Assembly (NCBI GenBank): GCA_913055905.1
Contig: CAJXLB010000010.1
Span: 20,164 to 84,163, forward strand
DNA from: an uncultured Winogradskyella sp.
GTDB lineage: Bacteria > Bacteroidota > Bacteroidia > Flavobacteriales > Flavobacteriaceae
Direction of reading: 5' to 3'
DNA: 64,000 bases
The first letter of the stretch is position 1. Each line of letters begins with the position of its first letter. The notes below the pieces were generated by a model. It did not search any database, was not told the origin of the DNA, and saw only the letters and a program-made list of their open reading frames with translations. The translations under genes were made by a program, and so were the position numbers. Positions 8,957 through 18,600 of this stretch are shown here, in pieces.

Positions 8957-9256
8957 TTAATTGAGATATAGTTTAATTAAGTAGCTACTGATTATAACAG
9001 CGACGTTGATTATAGCCAAGATAGCAATAATTTTTCCGCCATATTTAAAATTTTTAAAACTATTAATAAGGATAAACCCAAATAACAGTATCAAGGTATA
9101 AATCGCAGGATACATAATAAAAGCGCCTGCCAAATCACCCTTTAATAAGAGAAATGCCGAGCGTTGAAGTCCGCAGCCCATACACTCAAAGCCAAAGAAC
9201 TTTTTGTTTACGCAAGGCAGCATGTAGTCTTCCAAACTTTTTATCATATTGTACAT
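8957..9256 (-). CDS. DUF2752 domain membrane protein
   Basis: A 99-residue membrane protein with the DUF2752 signature: a conserved ECMGCGLQRSAFLLLKGD block (CxxCG followed by a basic residue) and then two hydrophobic helices (MYPAIYTLILLFGFILIN and IIAILAIINVAVIISSYLI). The family is widespread in Bacteroidota and Actinobacteria and its function is not known. ATG 9256 is used; ATG 9247 (MIKSLEDY) is also possible. It is divergent from the gene at 9353 and forms an operon with the CCC-motif gene 5 bp downstream. Confidence 0.85.
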   Translation of the reverse strand: MYNMIKSLEDYMLPCVNKKFFGFECMGCGLQRSAFLLLKGDLAGAFIMYPAIYTLILLFGFILINSFKNFKYGGKIIAILAIINVAVIISSYLIKLYLN

Positions 9257-9297
9257 AAGGCTAAAATAATAAATTAGAATTTACCTTAGAAATCTTA

Positions 9298-9325
9298 TTG
9301 AAAACCTAACTTAACTGTATTTTTG
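9298..9325 (+). promoter_or_regulatory. Bacteroidota promoter TTG-N17-TATTTTTG
   Basis: TTG at 9298-9300, 17 bp, then TATTTTTG at 9318-9325 match the flavobacterial -33/-7 consensus exactly. Transcription would start near 9332. This rules out an upstream start for the following gene and supports ATG 9353 with a ~20-nt leader. Confidence 0.8.
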
Positions 9326-9352
9326 TGGTATCTTATTAAAACCTTGTACGGA

Positions 9353-9571
9353 ATGAATCGCTCTAGAATTATAAGTATCATATGTCTAGTTGTTGGTGGG
9401 TGCGTAGCTATCTATGCTCAGGCCGAAGAACAGCAAAACACCTATTTGCTTATTGGAGGCATTGTCCTACTTATGATTGGTGTCTACAGCATTTCCAGAA
9501 ACATTCCTAGTAAGTACGACAAGGAAAAAACAGATTCTTTTGTAAAATCCGAATCAGAAGATGACAATTAA
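9353..9571 (+). CDS. Small two-helix membrane protein, unknown function
   Basis: A 72-residue protein starting MNRSRIISIICLVVGGCVAIYAQ, with two hydrophobic helices (residues ~5-22 and ~32-50) and a charged tail (KYDKEKTDSFVKSESEDDN). I do not recognise a named family. The start was chosen from the promoter at 9298-9325; an upstream in-frame TTG at 9323 overlaps the -7 box. The gene overlaps the following Smr gene by 11 bp, so they are probably coupled in one operon, a typical arrangement for small membrane genes before Smr/DUF2027 genes in this group. Confidence 0.75.
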   Translation: MNRSRIISIICLVVGGCVAIYAQAEEQQNTYLLIGGIVLLMIGVYSISRNIPSKYDKEKTDSFVKSESEDDN

Positions 9572-10118
9572 AATTGGCGATAGGATAGAGGCTATTGATG
9601 AAGATTTCAAAGGCGTGGTAACAGCAATTACCGGTAATACTTTACAAGTTGAGGATGCCGATGGCTTTATTATGGAATTTGAAACTAATGAGGTTATGTT
9701 ACGGCAATCCGACTCTACCTTACAAGACGCTATATACAATACAGATATTGAAGCTATAAAACGCCAAAAACAAGAGCGCAAACCAAGACCATCAACCAGA
9801 AAAAAACCAAAAGACCAACAGAAAGCCAAATTTATTGTGGATTTACATATCCATCATTTGACCGACTCTACAAAAGGCATGACCAATTTTGATATGCTGA
9901 ATCTGCAGCTAGACACAGCACGCCAACAATTGGAGTTTGCCATACGTAAACGCATCCCTAAAATGGTATTTATCCACGGTGTAGGTGAAGGTGTTTTAAG
10001 ACAGGAATTGGAAACACTACTTAGACGCTACAATAATGTCGACTTTTATGATGCCGACTATAAAACCTACGGTCTAGGCGCAACCGAGGTCAAGATTTTT
10101 CAAAATGTACAACCTTAG
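9561..10118 (+). CDS. Smr domain protein (DUF2027-type N-terminus)
   Basis: A 185-residue protein. The N-terminal ~55 residues form a small beta domain (IKIGDRIEAIDEDFKGVVTA), followed by a basic linker (KRQKQERKPRPSTRKKPK). The C-terminal Smr domain begins at VDLHIHHL and contains the LxxHGxGxGxL signature (VFIHGVGEGVLRQELETLL) and a closing KTYGLGATEVKI. Smr domains, as in MutS2, bind or nick nucleic acids and can act on collided ribosomes; the exact job of this stand-alone form is unknown. It overlaps the upstream membrane gene by 11 bp and converges with the TSP3-repeat lipoprotein gene with a 4-bp overlap. Confidence 0.88.
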   Translation: MTIKIGDRIEAIDEDFKGVVTAITGNTLQVEDADGFIMEFETNEVMLRQSDSTLQDAIYNTDIEAIKRQKQERKPRPSTRKKPKDQQKAKFIVDLHIHHLTDSTKGMTNFDMLNLQLDTARQQLEFAIRKRIPKMVFIHGVGEGVLRQELETLLRRYNNVDFYDADYKTYGLGATEVKIFQNVQP

Positions 10119-11050
10119 TCGTTAGATTGCGGAATAGGGTCACCAACGTAGTCTCCCAAATTATATTCGTCACCTCTAATGATGTCAAGATCGAATCCTT
10201 TCACTAAAAAACTGGTAGTCACTATACGTACATAATCGCGCCAGTTTGGGCCAGGATTAGCACCAGGATTACCAAAATCATTGGGTTCACCAGCATTGAG
10301 ATAAAACGCCAGGTTAGGATTCTCTGCATTTGGGTTAACATCGTCTCTAGGGTCTTGGTTGCCATCCTCATCTTCCGAAATTGTGTTTACACCGTCGCCA
10401 TCATCATCTGGATCTAAGTAATCAGGTGTGCCATCACCATCGGTATCTAAGGGATTCGTATTTGGGTCCGTGTCGGTATCATCATCATTAAGCTCGTCAC
10501 GCGTCGGGACATTGTCACCATCATCATCTCTGTCAAGATAATCGGGTATACCATCACCATCAGTGTCTTGGGCGTTTGGGTAATTACCGTTTTCGTCCGG
10601 TTCGCCGCGACCTTCAAAAATCGTAGGCACGCCATCTTGGTCATCATCTTCAACGGTAACGGTCACCTCTATGCTGCCTGTTTCTGCTTCATAATCTTCA
10701 AGTATAACCAAGTCTGAAGCCTGAATCAAACCACACAGTTCTTGGTTGTCTACGCTTCTATTATAGGTTCTGTAGATAAAACGTGCCGTGGTGCCATTAA
10801 TGGGAATAATGACAGGCTCATTTGGTGGTGTTGGATTCTGAAAGAGTAGGGCATTATCGGCATTTCGTGGAAATATGACACCTATGGATTCACTGGGATC
10901 GTCCCTTAGGTCGAAAACATAATAGGATTCGGCATTGTTATCGCAACGGTTTAATTCCTTGTCGAAATCTAAATTCACCGTAATGATATCGCCATCATCA
11001 CAAGCACATAAAACCAATAGCGCACAAATTCCTAATAAGCGTTTCATCAT
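10115..11050 (-). CDS. Lipoprotein with thrombospondin type 3-like calcium-binding repeats
   Basis: A 311-residue predicted lipoprotein: signal MMKRLLGICALLVLCAC with the acyl-accepting cysteine at residue 17, a beta-rich N-terminal half, and then acidic repeats of the form DTDGDGxPDYLDxDDDGD, at about residues 155-230. These DxDGDG loops are TSP3-type calcium sites. The last ~70 residues are another beta region without a visible sorting domain. It is probably surface-exposed in the outer membrane; its binding partner is unknown. A -7-like TATTTTTG box is on the minus strand at 11067-11074, just before the start. The second ATG at 11047 is an equal alternative. Confidence 0.82.
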   Translation of the reverse strand: MMKRLLGICALLVLCACDDGDIITVNLDFDKELNRCDNNAESYYVFDLRDDPSESIGVIFPRNADNALLFQNPTPPNEPVIIPINGTTARFIYRTYNRSVDNQELCGLIQASDLVILEDYEAETGSIEVTVTVEDDDQDGVPTIFEGRGEPDENGNYPNAQDTDGDGIPDYLDRDDDGDNVPTRDELNDDDTDTDPNTNPLDTDGDGTPDYLDPDDDGDGVNTISEDEDGNQDPRDDVNPNAENPNLAFYLNAGEPNDFGNPGANPGPNWRDYVRIVTTSFLVKGFDLDIIRGDEYNLGDYVGDPIPQSND

Positions 11051-11137
11051 ATCAAAGGATTTAGAGCAAAAATAGCCGATTTACAAATTAATAACGCTTG
11101 ATTATTTAAATAATTTTATTTGCAATATTTTTACGGC

Positions 11138-12283
11138 ATGAAAGCAGTTTACCTTGATAATGCCGCAACTACAGCACTACGGCCTGAAGTGATTGCACGT
11201 ATGGCAGAAGTGCTAAGTAATAACTATGGAAATGCATCCTCTACCCATAGTTTTGGGCGTGCATCTAAAGCGCTTTTAGAGCAATGCCGAAAGAATATAG
11301 CGGCTCATTTTAAGGTGAGTGCTGGAGAGATCGTTTTTACCTCTGGAGGAACCGAAGCCGATAATCTCGCCTTACGCAGTGCGGTTAGGGATTTAGGTGT
11401 TACCGATATCATCACCTCTAGAATTGAGCATCATGCGGTACTGCATACAGCAGAGCAGTTGCAACATGAGTACAATATCGATCTTCATTTTGTGGATATC
11501 GATGAAACGGCACAGGTAGATTTTAAGAACCTTGAACAATTGCTCGAACAAAGTGACAAGGCCTTGGTGAGCCTTATGCATATCAATAATGAAGTAGGTA
11601 CCATTTTAGACCTAAAGCGTGTTGGCGACTTATGCCGAACGTATGGAGCCCTATTTCATTCGGATACCGTGCAATCCGTTGGACATTTCAATTTAGATTT
11701 AAGCCAACTCCATGTCGATTTCCTTGCGGCCAGTGCGCATAAATTCCATGGTCCTAAGGGTGTGGGCTTTTGTTTTGTGAGGAAAGGAACCGGATTAAAA
11801 CCTTTGATTTTTGGAGGCGAGCAGGAGCGTGGCTTTAGAGCTGGAACCGAATCCCTTCATAATATCGTTGGTATGGACGAAGCGCTTAACATAGCTTATA
11901 AGAATCTAGAAACGGAGAAAGCTTACGTCTCCGAGCTTAAATCCTATTTTGTTGAAACGCTGAAAGCCAAAATCCCAGACGTATATTTTAATGCCAAGAG
12001 TGATGACCTAGACCATGCCACCTATACCTTGGTCAATGTAGGCTTGCCCATTGCTCCCGAAAAAGCAGCTTTATTGCAATTTCAGTTGGACTTAAAAGGT
12101 GTGGCCTGCTCCAAGGGAAGCGCCTGCCAGAGTGGAAGCGCCCAACAATCCCATGTGCTCACAGCCATTTTAGATGATGAGCACCTTCAACGGCCCTCGG
12201 TACGCTTTTCCTTTAGTCAATTTAATACTAAAGACGAGTTGACTTATGTGGTTGAGGTGTTGGAGGAGTTTGTTAATTCTTAA
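11138..12283 (+). CDS. Cysteine desulfurase family protein (NifS/IscS-like)
   Basis: A 381-residue PLP enzyme of aminotransferase class V. Features are VYLDNAATTALRPEV at the N-terminus, FTSGGTEADNLAL, the EVGTILDLK block, the cofactor lysine in SAHKFHGPKG (Lys202), and a catalytic cysteine loop CSKGSACQSGSAQQSHVL with Cys330 as the likely persulfide carrier. It takes sulfur from cysteine for Fe-S clusters or thio-modification. There is no iscU or tRNA-modification gene nearby, so the acceptor is unknown. I use ATG 11138; an upstream in-frame TTG at 11120 would add only a short AT-rich stretch. It converges with the T9SS protein gene with an 11-bp overlap. Confidence 0.9.
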   Translation: MKAVYLDNAATTALRPEVIARMAEVLSNNYGNASSTHSFGRASKALLEQCRKNIAAHFKVSAGEIVFTSGGTEADNLALRSAVRDLGVTDIITSRIEHHAVLHTAEQLQHEYNIDLHFVDIDETAQVDFKNLEQLLEQSDKALVSLMHINNEVGTILDLKRVGDLCRTYGALFHSDTVQSVGHFNLDLSQLHVDFLAASAHKFHGPKGVGFCFVRKGTGLKPLIFGGEQERGFRAGTESLHNIVGMDEALNIAYKNLETEKAYVSELKSYFVETLKAKIPDVYFNAKSDDLDHATYTLVNVGLPIAPEKAALLQFQLDLKGVACSKGSACQSGSAQQSHVLTAILDDEHLQRPSVRFSFSQFNTKDELTYVVEVLEEFVNS

Positions 12284-14105
12284 CAATAACTTTTTCAGAT
12301 TTTACCGCATCTGAGCTTGTGCTTACGGTGGCGATATACACACCATCACTAAGGTCTTGCGTTGAAATTTTATATTGCGTCTTAACGCTTCCTGCAGCAG
12401 TGCGAATGACACTACGGCCAGACACATCAAAAAGTTCAATGGTTGAGATATCCAAGCCATTTGGATTAAACACCTGCACCTCGTGAACGCGATTGTTCTG
12501 TTTGATTGATAAACGCTCCAAAGCTACCTCTTCTGCACTTAAGGCATTATCTGTTGTAAACACAATTTCGAAACGGTTGGGATAGTGCCCTGGCTCAATA
12601 TTAAGCTCATAATCGATTTCTCTAAGATTTATATAAGTCTCATTTAGTGCATCGTAAACGTAGATGCCTTGCGAATCCTCAAAATTCTGGATATCAAAGA
12701 TTCTAAAACGCAGAGGTTGTTGTTCTTCTATGTCGATTATCAATGGAATTCTTAAATCTTGATTAAAAGGATAGGCTTGTGCGCCATAATCATCGCCATC
12801 CAATTCAAAATAAGCATCAGAGTCGTAAGCTTGAGCACGTTTTAGTTCCATTCCTCTATCATGTCCAAATGTTGCTGTATCGTGAAAGTTGAGAACCAAT
12901 TGTCTGGTGTATTGACTTTCGCCCACCGTAAAATCAACATTAACTCTAAAACGCCTATAATCATCAGGGACAATGGACAGCCCATTATCTTGGTATTGAA
13001 TGCTATTGCTCTCAGAACTAACGTCGTTTGTTGCTTCAGCACTCCTAAAAAAGATGCTATTAGTACCATCTTCTTTTACGAATTCTCGCATTGAATTATT
13101 CACGGTTACAATACCATTAGGACCACCCAAACCTTCAACCATAAAGCCTTGACCAATTGGGATAAAACGTCTTGCAACTTTACTACCAACTGCAGGAGGG
13201 CCAGGTGGTAAAGGTAGGGCATTGTCTTGTTCGTCGTAGGTAAAAAAGACAGCTGGAGCGAAAGTTTCTGTTACGCCGGAGAAATCAATTGTGTATGTGG
13301 CATAACCTCCAACATATTGCTGTAAAACATGTGATGGAATATTTCCGTATTGTTCCCAATAAAATAGAGTGCCATCTATTTCACTCACATTAGCAGGATC
13401 ATGTATCAAGTCCAGAGCATCCAAAGCACTTGGATATGGGTTACCAATTAATGTGAATTGTCCCAGTGCTACTGTATTAGTTATAGTACCGTTATTCGGT
13501 TTTCCCCTGAAGTCATAAGTTGTGTTTCCAGTTAATCCAGTTCCATTCCCTTTCATGGTAAAGCCCAGCCCAGGAGCTAAGGGTCCAGCAGAGCCTAAAT
13601 AAACCCACTCCGCATACTGGTCAGAAGCCACAAACGAAAATAACCACCGATCTGAAATAACTAAAGGGTCAGCCGTTCCGTTTAAGGCACCAGTGAATCC
13701 ACTGTTGTTGCTGTCAATAGGGTCAGCTGTTCCGAGTAAGGGATCGTCTATCTGGTTTACCCTAAAAGGATTATTAATGTTAATTCCACCAACTCCACCG
13801 ACAGGTGAGCACCAATAATTATAAGACCATTGGTTTACATTGCCTTCTTGATAAACACTTAGTTCACCTTGACCAGAGTTACCAACATCACTGTCTTGAA
13901 GTAATTGCGCCTCATTGCGTAAATAGATATAACTACTATTAGTAGCTAAGTTAATGTCATTAGTAACAAACAAGGGTGCCACATTAGGGCCAGGCGTAAA
14001 CCCATCGCCATCTACATAGATAAAACTATTAGGGCCAACATGTAAATCTTGGGCAAAGGCTAAACTACAAGAGAGTAGAAGGCATAGTGTGAGGGAACGT
14101 GTCAT
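12273..14105 (-). CDS. T9SS type A sorting domain surface protein
   Basis: A 610-residue secreted protein. The signal peptide is MTRSLTLCLLLSCSLAFAQ. The long middle is Gly/Asn/Pro-rich with beta strands and phrases such as NYWCSPVGG and TLIGNPYPSALDA, which are common in large flavobacterial cell-surface proteins. The last ~80 residues are a type A sorting domain: EVQVFNPNGLDISTIELFD, VSGRSVIRT, and an ending DGVYIATV...KSEKVIVKN. It should be exported by the type IX system and attached to the surface. No catalytic domain is visible. A strong promoter lies at 14164-14194. There is an 11-bp convergent overlap with the cysteine desulfurase gene. Confidence 0.88.
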   Translation of the reverse strand: MTRSLTLCLLLSCSLAFAQDLHVGPNSFIYVDGDGFTPGPNVAPLFVTNDINLATNSSYIYLRNEAQLLQDSDVGNSGQGELSVYQEGNVNQWSYNYWCSPVGGVGGININNPFRVNQIDDPLLGTADPIDSNNSGFTGALNGTADPLVISDRWLFSFVASDQYAEWVYLGSAGPLAPGLGFTMKGNGTGLTGNTTYDFRGKPNNGTITNTVALGQFTLIGNPYPSALDALDLIHDPANVSEIDGTLFYWEQYGNIPSHVLQQYVGGYATYTIDFSGVTETFAPAVFFTYDEQDNALPLPPGPPAVGSKVARRFIPIGQGFMVEGLGGPNGIVTVNNSMREFVKEDGTNSIFFRSAEATNDVSSESNSIQYQDNGLSIVPDDYRRFRVNVDFTVGESQYTRQLVLNFHDTATFGHDRGMELKRAQAYDSDAYFELDGDDYGAQAYPFNQDLRIPLIIDIEEQQPLRFRIFDIQNFEDSQGIYVYDALNETYINLREIDYELNIEPGHYPNRFEIVFTTDNALSAEEVALERLSIKQNNRVHEVQVFNPNGLDISTIELFDVSGRSVIRTAAGSVKTQYKISTQDLSDGVYIATVSTSSDAVKSEKVIVKN

Positions 14106-14163
14106 GCGTTATAAGTTTTTTACTATAGCTTAGTAGGGTAACCTAAAGTGTATTAGTAAGTTA

Positions 14164-14194
14164 CAAATCTAAATAAATATTATTGTTAAGACAA
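14164..14194 (-). promoter_or_regulatory. Bacteroidota promoter TTG-N20-TAGATTTG for the T9SS protein gene
   Basis: Read on the minus strand, TTG (14194-14192) is followed after 20 bp by TAGATTTG (14171-14164). Both elements and the spacing fit the Flavobacterium consensus. This leaves a leader of roughly 50 nt before ATG 14105. Confidence 0.75.
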
Positions 14195-14253
14195 GTCGCT
14201 TAGCGTTGATTTAGGTCATTGCACTAAAAAATCGGTGAACTTCACTAAAAATT

Positions 14254-16719
14254 CTAGAATCGTGCCGATAATCTTAAATTAAAGACTCTAGGCGTCAGGA
14301 AATTAGGAATGGCAAATTGACGTTTGGTATACACATCGCGTACCCAAGTATTGGTAATACTGTTCTGGTTATTGAACATGTTGTAGATTTCAAAACCTAT
14401 GGATAAATCCTTGAAGGCTCGTTTCCATTTAGCGTTGTACTGTTTTTCAGGGTCAACCAATACATAGGAGATGCCCAAGTCGGCACGTCGGTAGTCTCGT
14501 AAACGCAATTGAAAGTCATAAGGGTCGGCATAGCTTGGTGAGCCGCCTGGAACGCCAGTATTATAGACCAAATTGAGGTACATCTTTAAATCTGGAATAT
14601 TGGGTACATAATCCTGAAATAAAATTCCAAATTTTAATCGCTGGTCCGTAGGCCTTGAAATAAAACCGCGATTATCGATATTCTCTTCGGTCTTTAAATA
14701 CCCAAAGCTAAACCAGGATTCGGTTCCCGGCACAAATTCACCATTTAAGCGCATATCCAGGCCATAGGCATAGGCTTCGGCATTATTCCGGGCGCGATAG
14801 CGGATGCGCACATTTTCTATGGTGTAAGGATTGACATCGCTTAAGCCTTTGTAATAGGCTTCCGTTACCAATTTAAAGGGACGTTCCCACATCTCGAAAC
14901 TGTATTCGTTGCCCAGTACAATGTGAAAGGATTTTTGCGCCTTAACACTGGGTTGAACAATTCCTGAAGAGTCCCTGAGCTCTCGATATAATGGCGGCTG
15001 GTAGTAGAGACCACCAGCAATTCTGAAGAGCACGTCGTTTTCCCAATTCGGCTTAATGCTAAACTGGGCTCTCGGACTTATAACGGTTTGATTTGTAGAC
15101 GTTATACCTTCTCCAGAAACCGTCCAATTGTGCAAACGTGCACCAATATTGTAAAATACCTCATTGTCGCCCCAGGTTGTGGTTTTACTTAGTTGGGCAA
15201 AGGCTTGTATTCTATTGATTTGCGTGCGGTTTAGGGCACGGATATTTTGAAAGGCGGTTAGTGGACCTTCAAAGGGCTCATACGGCTGAAGGTTTGGTTC
15301 GCTAAAATTAGGAGGTCTTATAGAAAAACCTGCGGAATCTATAACTTCCCACTCTACAAGGCGGTCCCTAATATCTTCATGGGTATATTTTACGGACCAT
15401 TCCACATTGGTTTCGTCATCGACATCATAATCGCCACGATGTTCCAAATTCACAAAGAAGGCGTCTAAATCATTACGTGCATGGGTGAGTTGGGAGCCTA
15501 TGCCTTCGCTAAATTCAACTTCCCCTAGGTCCTCATCGCCAATATTGGTGTTAACTTCGCCAAGTCTGTATTGTGCAAAAATGTCGAAATACTCCTGCTC
15601 CAAAGCATGGTAGGCCGAACCAATTAGCTTAAGGGTTAAATCGTCATTGACGTAATAATTGGCTTTAAACGCGCCGAAATAGGTTTGGTATTCGGTTTGT
15701 TCCCGACCATCATAAAAAACCAAGAGCGCCACAGGTTCCTGTAAAGTACCAAAATTGGTTTGACGGTTCTGTGGTTCAAAATTATATTGGTTGATGGAGA
15801 TATTTCCCAAGACATTGAGGTGGAATTTATCCGTGAATTTATAGGTCAGAAATGTTTGGGCATCTGCAAAGACCGGTTCTACATTACCTTCGGTTTCAAG
15901 GTTATTTAAAATAAGACTGTTGTCTCTGTAGCGCACACTAGCAATACCTGAGAATTTACCGTTCTTGGAAATGGTCTCACCTGTAAAACTTCCGCCAAGA
16001 AAACTCAAATCGGTCCGAAACTGCGTGTTTATAGGTGTTCTGTAGGTAATGTCCAGCACTGAGGAAAGCTTATCGCCAAAGCGTGATTGAAAGCCACCTG
16101 CTGAGAAGTCTACATTCTGAACCATGTCCGTATTCACAAAGCTGAGACCTTCTTGATTTCCAGAGCGGATTAAAAACGGTCGGTACACTTCAATTTCATT
16201 CACATATACCAGGTTTTCATCAAAATTACCACCACGCACCGAATACTGGGTACTTAACTCATTGGAGATGTTGACACCTGGTAAGGTCTTTAAAATATTT
16301 TCAACACCAGGTTGCGCACCCTTTATTTTTCTTATGACTTCGGGAGCTATGGACGTTACACCATCTACCGATTGTCTTGTATTGGTCTTTATGACAACCT
16401 CTGCTATTTGCTCTACTGAAACCTTAAGAACTGGATTGAACTCTATTTCCTGCCCGTTTTCCAAATTAAAAGGCACTTCCACACGTTTATGGCCAAGATG
16501 GGTAAAAACAATTATGACTTTTTGATCGGAAGGTATGCGGATTTCATAGAAACCATTATCATTGGAGGAGGTACCCTCGCCAGTATTGGCCTTAATATTT
16601 ACTTGACCGATGGGTTCATTAAATTCGTCCAGTATAACACCTCTGATTACTGCACTTTGCGAAAAGGACAAAAAGGATAGGAAACACCCAAGAAGGGCAA
16701 TACAAAACTTTGGTTTCAA
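14254..16719 (-). CDS. TonB-dependent receptor with carboxypeptidase-like N-domain
   Basis: An 821-residue outer-membrane receptor. It has a signal peptide (FCIALLGCFLSFLSFSQ), a carboxypeptidase-regulatory-like beta sandwich (VIRGVILDEFNEPIGQVNI, residues ~23-105), a plug domain (LKTLPGVNISNELSTQYSVRGG near 145-165), and a 22-strand-type barrel ending in the expected aromatic residue (RVFNLRLSARF). It imports a ligand using TonB energy; the substrate is unknown. No susD partner lies beside it and the length is too short for a SusC. It follows the M23 peptidase gene by 11 bp on the same strand, so the two are likely one operon. Confidence 0.92.
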   Translation of the reverse strand: MKPKFCIALLGCFLSFLSFSQSAVIRGVILDEFNEPIGQVNIKANTGEGTSSNDNGFYEIRIPSDQKVIIVFTHLGHKRVEVPFNLENGQEIEFNPVLKVSVEQIAEVVIKTNTRQSVDGVTSIAPEVIRKIKGAQPGVENILKTLPGVNISNELSTQYSVRGGNFDENLVYVNEIEVYRPFLIRSGNQEGLSFVNTDMVQNVDFSAGGFQSRFGDKLSSVLDITYRTPINTQFRTDLSFLGGSFTGETISKNGKFSGIASVRYRDNSLILNNLETEGNVEPVFADAQTFLTYKFTDKFHLNVLGNISINQYNFEPQNRQTNFGTLQEPVALLVFYDGREQTEYQTYFGAFKANYYVNDDLTLKLIGSAYHALEQEYFDIFAQYRLGEVNTNIGDEDLGEVEFSEGIGSQLTHARNDLDAFFVNLEHRGDYDVDDETNVEWSVKYTHEDIRDRLVEWEVIDSAGFSIRPPNFSEPNLQPYEPFEGPLTAFQNIRALNRTQINRIQAFAQLSKTTTWGDNEVFYNIGARLHNWTVSGEGITSTNQTVISPRAQFSIKPNWENDVLFRIAGGLYYQPPLYRELRDSSGIVQPSVKAQKSFHIVLGNEYSFEMWERPFKLVTEAYYKGLSDVNPYTIENVRIRYRARNNAEAYAYGLDMRLNGEFVPGTESWFSFGYLKTEENIDNRGFISRPTDQRLKFGILFQDYVPNIPDLKMYLNLVYNTGVPGGSPSYADPYDFQLRLRDYRRADLGISYVLVDPEKQYNAKWKRAFKDLSIGFEIYNMFNNQNSITNTWVRDVYTKRQFAIPNFLTPRVFNLRLSARF

Positions 16720-16730
16720 ATAGTAAGGTT

Positions 16731-18419
16731 TTATTTTCTGTAAAACGTTGCTTCAAATGTAGAACTATTTCCAACATTATCCGTAACTATTATTTTCAAA
16801 TTATTTTTGGTGTCGGTCACCACGTTATCGTTAAAATCGTGCACGAGCATATCAGTTTTATAGTCGTACTCCATAAGAATCCACTTGCCATTGACCGTTG
16901 CCCTATACTTACTTATGCCAGATAACTTGTCTTGAATTTTCACTTTTAAATAGCGGTACTTGCTCAACCATTTTTTATCCTGAAAGTTTACTGGAGTAAT
17001 TTCAGGGCCTTCGGTATCCATGGCCAATGCGTAAGTTCCAAAGACATTGGTTCCGGCGCTAAGCGTGTCGCCTTTACGTGTGGCGCCTATGTAATATGGT
17101 TTTTTGTAATAACCATATAATCTGGCGATGTACAACTTGTTCTTATCCTCAGGCTTGTAGTGGCTTATATCGTAATTGATATAAAAGTTTTTTTGCAGCG
17201 GAATAACATCCTCATGTAAAAACAAGGTGTCGCAATTCACTCTAAAATCAACAAATTTATTATCGTACAAAGTGTTTTTATAGATGTTGACGCTAACATT
17301 ACCAGACTCCAAAATCGTGGTCTCATCGGCTTTTAACAAGGCTTTCTCAAACTGAGCCTTGTAAGGTTCTTTTTCTAAGGTTGATTTTTTGCCAGTAATA
17401 GGAATATTGACCCACGACTCATTGCCTTGAAAATCCAAAATACGCATACGGTAAACCGAAGCCGTGCTATCTTCAACCCTAACATAACCGTTGTCGTAAG
17501 TGTCTTTGTATAGGCTCAACGGATTGTTTTTCTCAATAAATAGTTTTTGGATGCGTGATCGTTTCGTCTTGTAATATTCGTAATCAACGAGGCGCTTGAT
17601 GTGCTTGGTCTCTTCAAAGCTAAATCGTTTAAAATCGAGTTCTAGGCTCTTGTTCCCATTAAAAAACGTCTGGATTTTACTTACACCATTTTTATTTGGG
17701 GCATAGTCTTGCCGATCGTAAGTGACCACACCAAACCCAATAGTACCAAAGGCTTCTATGCTTTCTACATCGTAACTGCCCCTAGCTTTGGGAATAAGCC
17801 GGAGAGGTATGCGTCCCTGTTTGCCATTTACAGAAGCTTCGTCATCAGTCGTGTAAGCAAAGACATTTAAGACCAGTGGTGCTTTGGTGTCCTTTGCACT
17901 GATACCAAAAAGCATGGGATTAATGGGACGTTCTTGGTTGTCCCTGATTTCAAAATGAAGATGCGGTCCGCCAGAACCACCTGTGTTGCCAGAATACGCA
18001 ATGACTTCATCTGATTCTATTGGCAATTCTGAAGGATTTGGAAACACCTCTACCTCAAAACTCTCTTTATCATATTGGCATTCTTTGATGTAAGCTTCCA
18101 AGCGTTTGGAAAATTTTTGAAGATGCCCATAAACCGAAGTGTAACCGTTAGGGTGTGTGATGTATATGGCTTTACCATAGCCAAAATGGGAAATTTTAAT
18201 TCGGCTCACGTAGCCTGGGCCAGTGGCATAAACTTTAAGGCCTTCGCGTTGTTGGGTTTTAATATCCAAACCAGCATGAAAGTGACTCGACCGTAATTCG
18301 CCAAAAGTACCCGACAGCACAATAGGTATATCTAAAGGCGGCCTGAAATAATCTTGAGGGTATTCAGATTGTGCAAAAGATGAAAAACTAAGGAAAAAAA
18401 GTAAAAAGGCATATCTCAT
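16731..18419 (-). CDS. M23 family metallopeptidase (LytM-type), large periplasmic form
   Basis: A 562-residue exported protein with signal peptide MRYAFLLFFLSFSSFAQ. The M23/LytM domain is N-terminal (residues ~35-185) and keeps the zinc ligands: HFHAGLD (His and Asp) and HLHFEIRD, plus the GHLQKF histidine and the GNTGGSGGPHLHF block. It is therefore likely an active peptidoglycan endopeptidase rather than a degenerate one. The remaining ~370 residues are beta-rich repeats of unknown function, unusual compared with short LytM proteins but seen in Bacteroidota. It comes 11 bp before the TonB receptor gene. Confidence 0.88.
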   Translation of the reverse strand: MRYAFLLFFLSFSSFAQSEYPQDYFRPPLDIPIVLSGTFGELRSSHFHAGLDIKTQQREGLKVYATGPGYVSRIKISHFGYGKAIYITHPNGYTSVYGHLQKFSKRLEAYIKECQYDKESFEVEVFPNPSELPIESDEVIAYSGNTGGSGGPHLHFEIRDNQERPINPMLFGISAKDTKAPLVLNVFAYTTDDEASVNGKQGRIPLRLIPKARGSYDVESIEAFGTIGFGVVTYDRQDYAPNKNGVSKIQTFFNGNKSLELDFKRFSFEETKHIKRLVDYEYYKTKRSRIQKLFIEKNNPLSLYKDTYDNGYVRVEDSTASVYRMRILDFQGNESWVNIPITGKKSTLEKEPYKAQFEKALLKADETTILESGNVSVNIYKNTLYDNKFVDFRVNCDTLFLHEDVIPLQKNFYINYDISHYKPEDKNKLYIARLYGYYKKPYYIGATRKGDTLSAGTNVFGTYALAMDTEGPEITPVNFQDKKWLSKYRYLKVKIQDKLSGISKYRATVNGKWILMEYDYKTDMLVHDFNDNVVTDTKNNLKIIVTDNVGNSSTFEATFYRK

Positions 18420-18545
18420 TTTACCATTATCTTTTGAGCTAAAATATTAATTTGCTTGGCATTTTCAAGAATTGGAAGTCATTTATTTGTAATAACGTGG
18501 CAGTGAGCGTATTCTTACATCCATTAAAAAAATACTGAAAAACAA

Positions 18546-18576
18546 TTGTTATTTCTCCACAGGAATACTAAATTTG
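18546..18576 (+). promoter_or_regulatory. Bacteroidota promoter TTG-N20-TAAATTTG for the coiled-coil/zapA operon
   Basis: TTG at 18546-18548 and TAAATTTG at 18569-18576 are separated by 20 bp and match the consensus fully. The coiled-coil gene starts 25 bp downstream at ATG 18601. Confidence 0.8.
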
Positions 18577-18600
18577 TTTACATAGTATTGAATTGCTTTA

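Noticed and set aside
10447-10653. Open frame in another reading frame of the TSP3-repeat gene
   Set aside because: It is a low-complexity Met/Thr-rich product that arises from the acidic repeat codons read in another frame; the lipoprotein frame has a signal peptide and known repeats.
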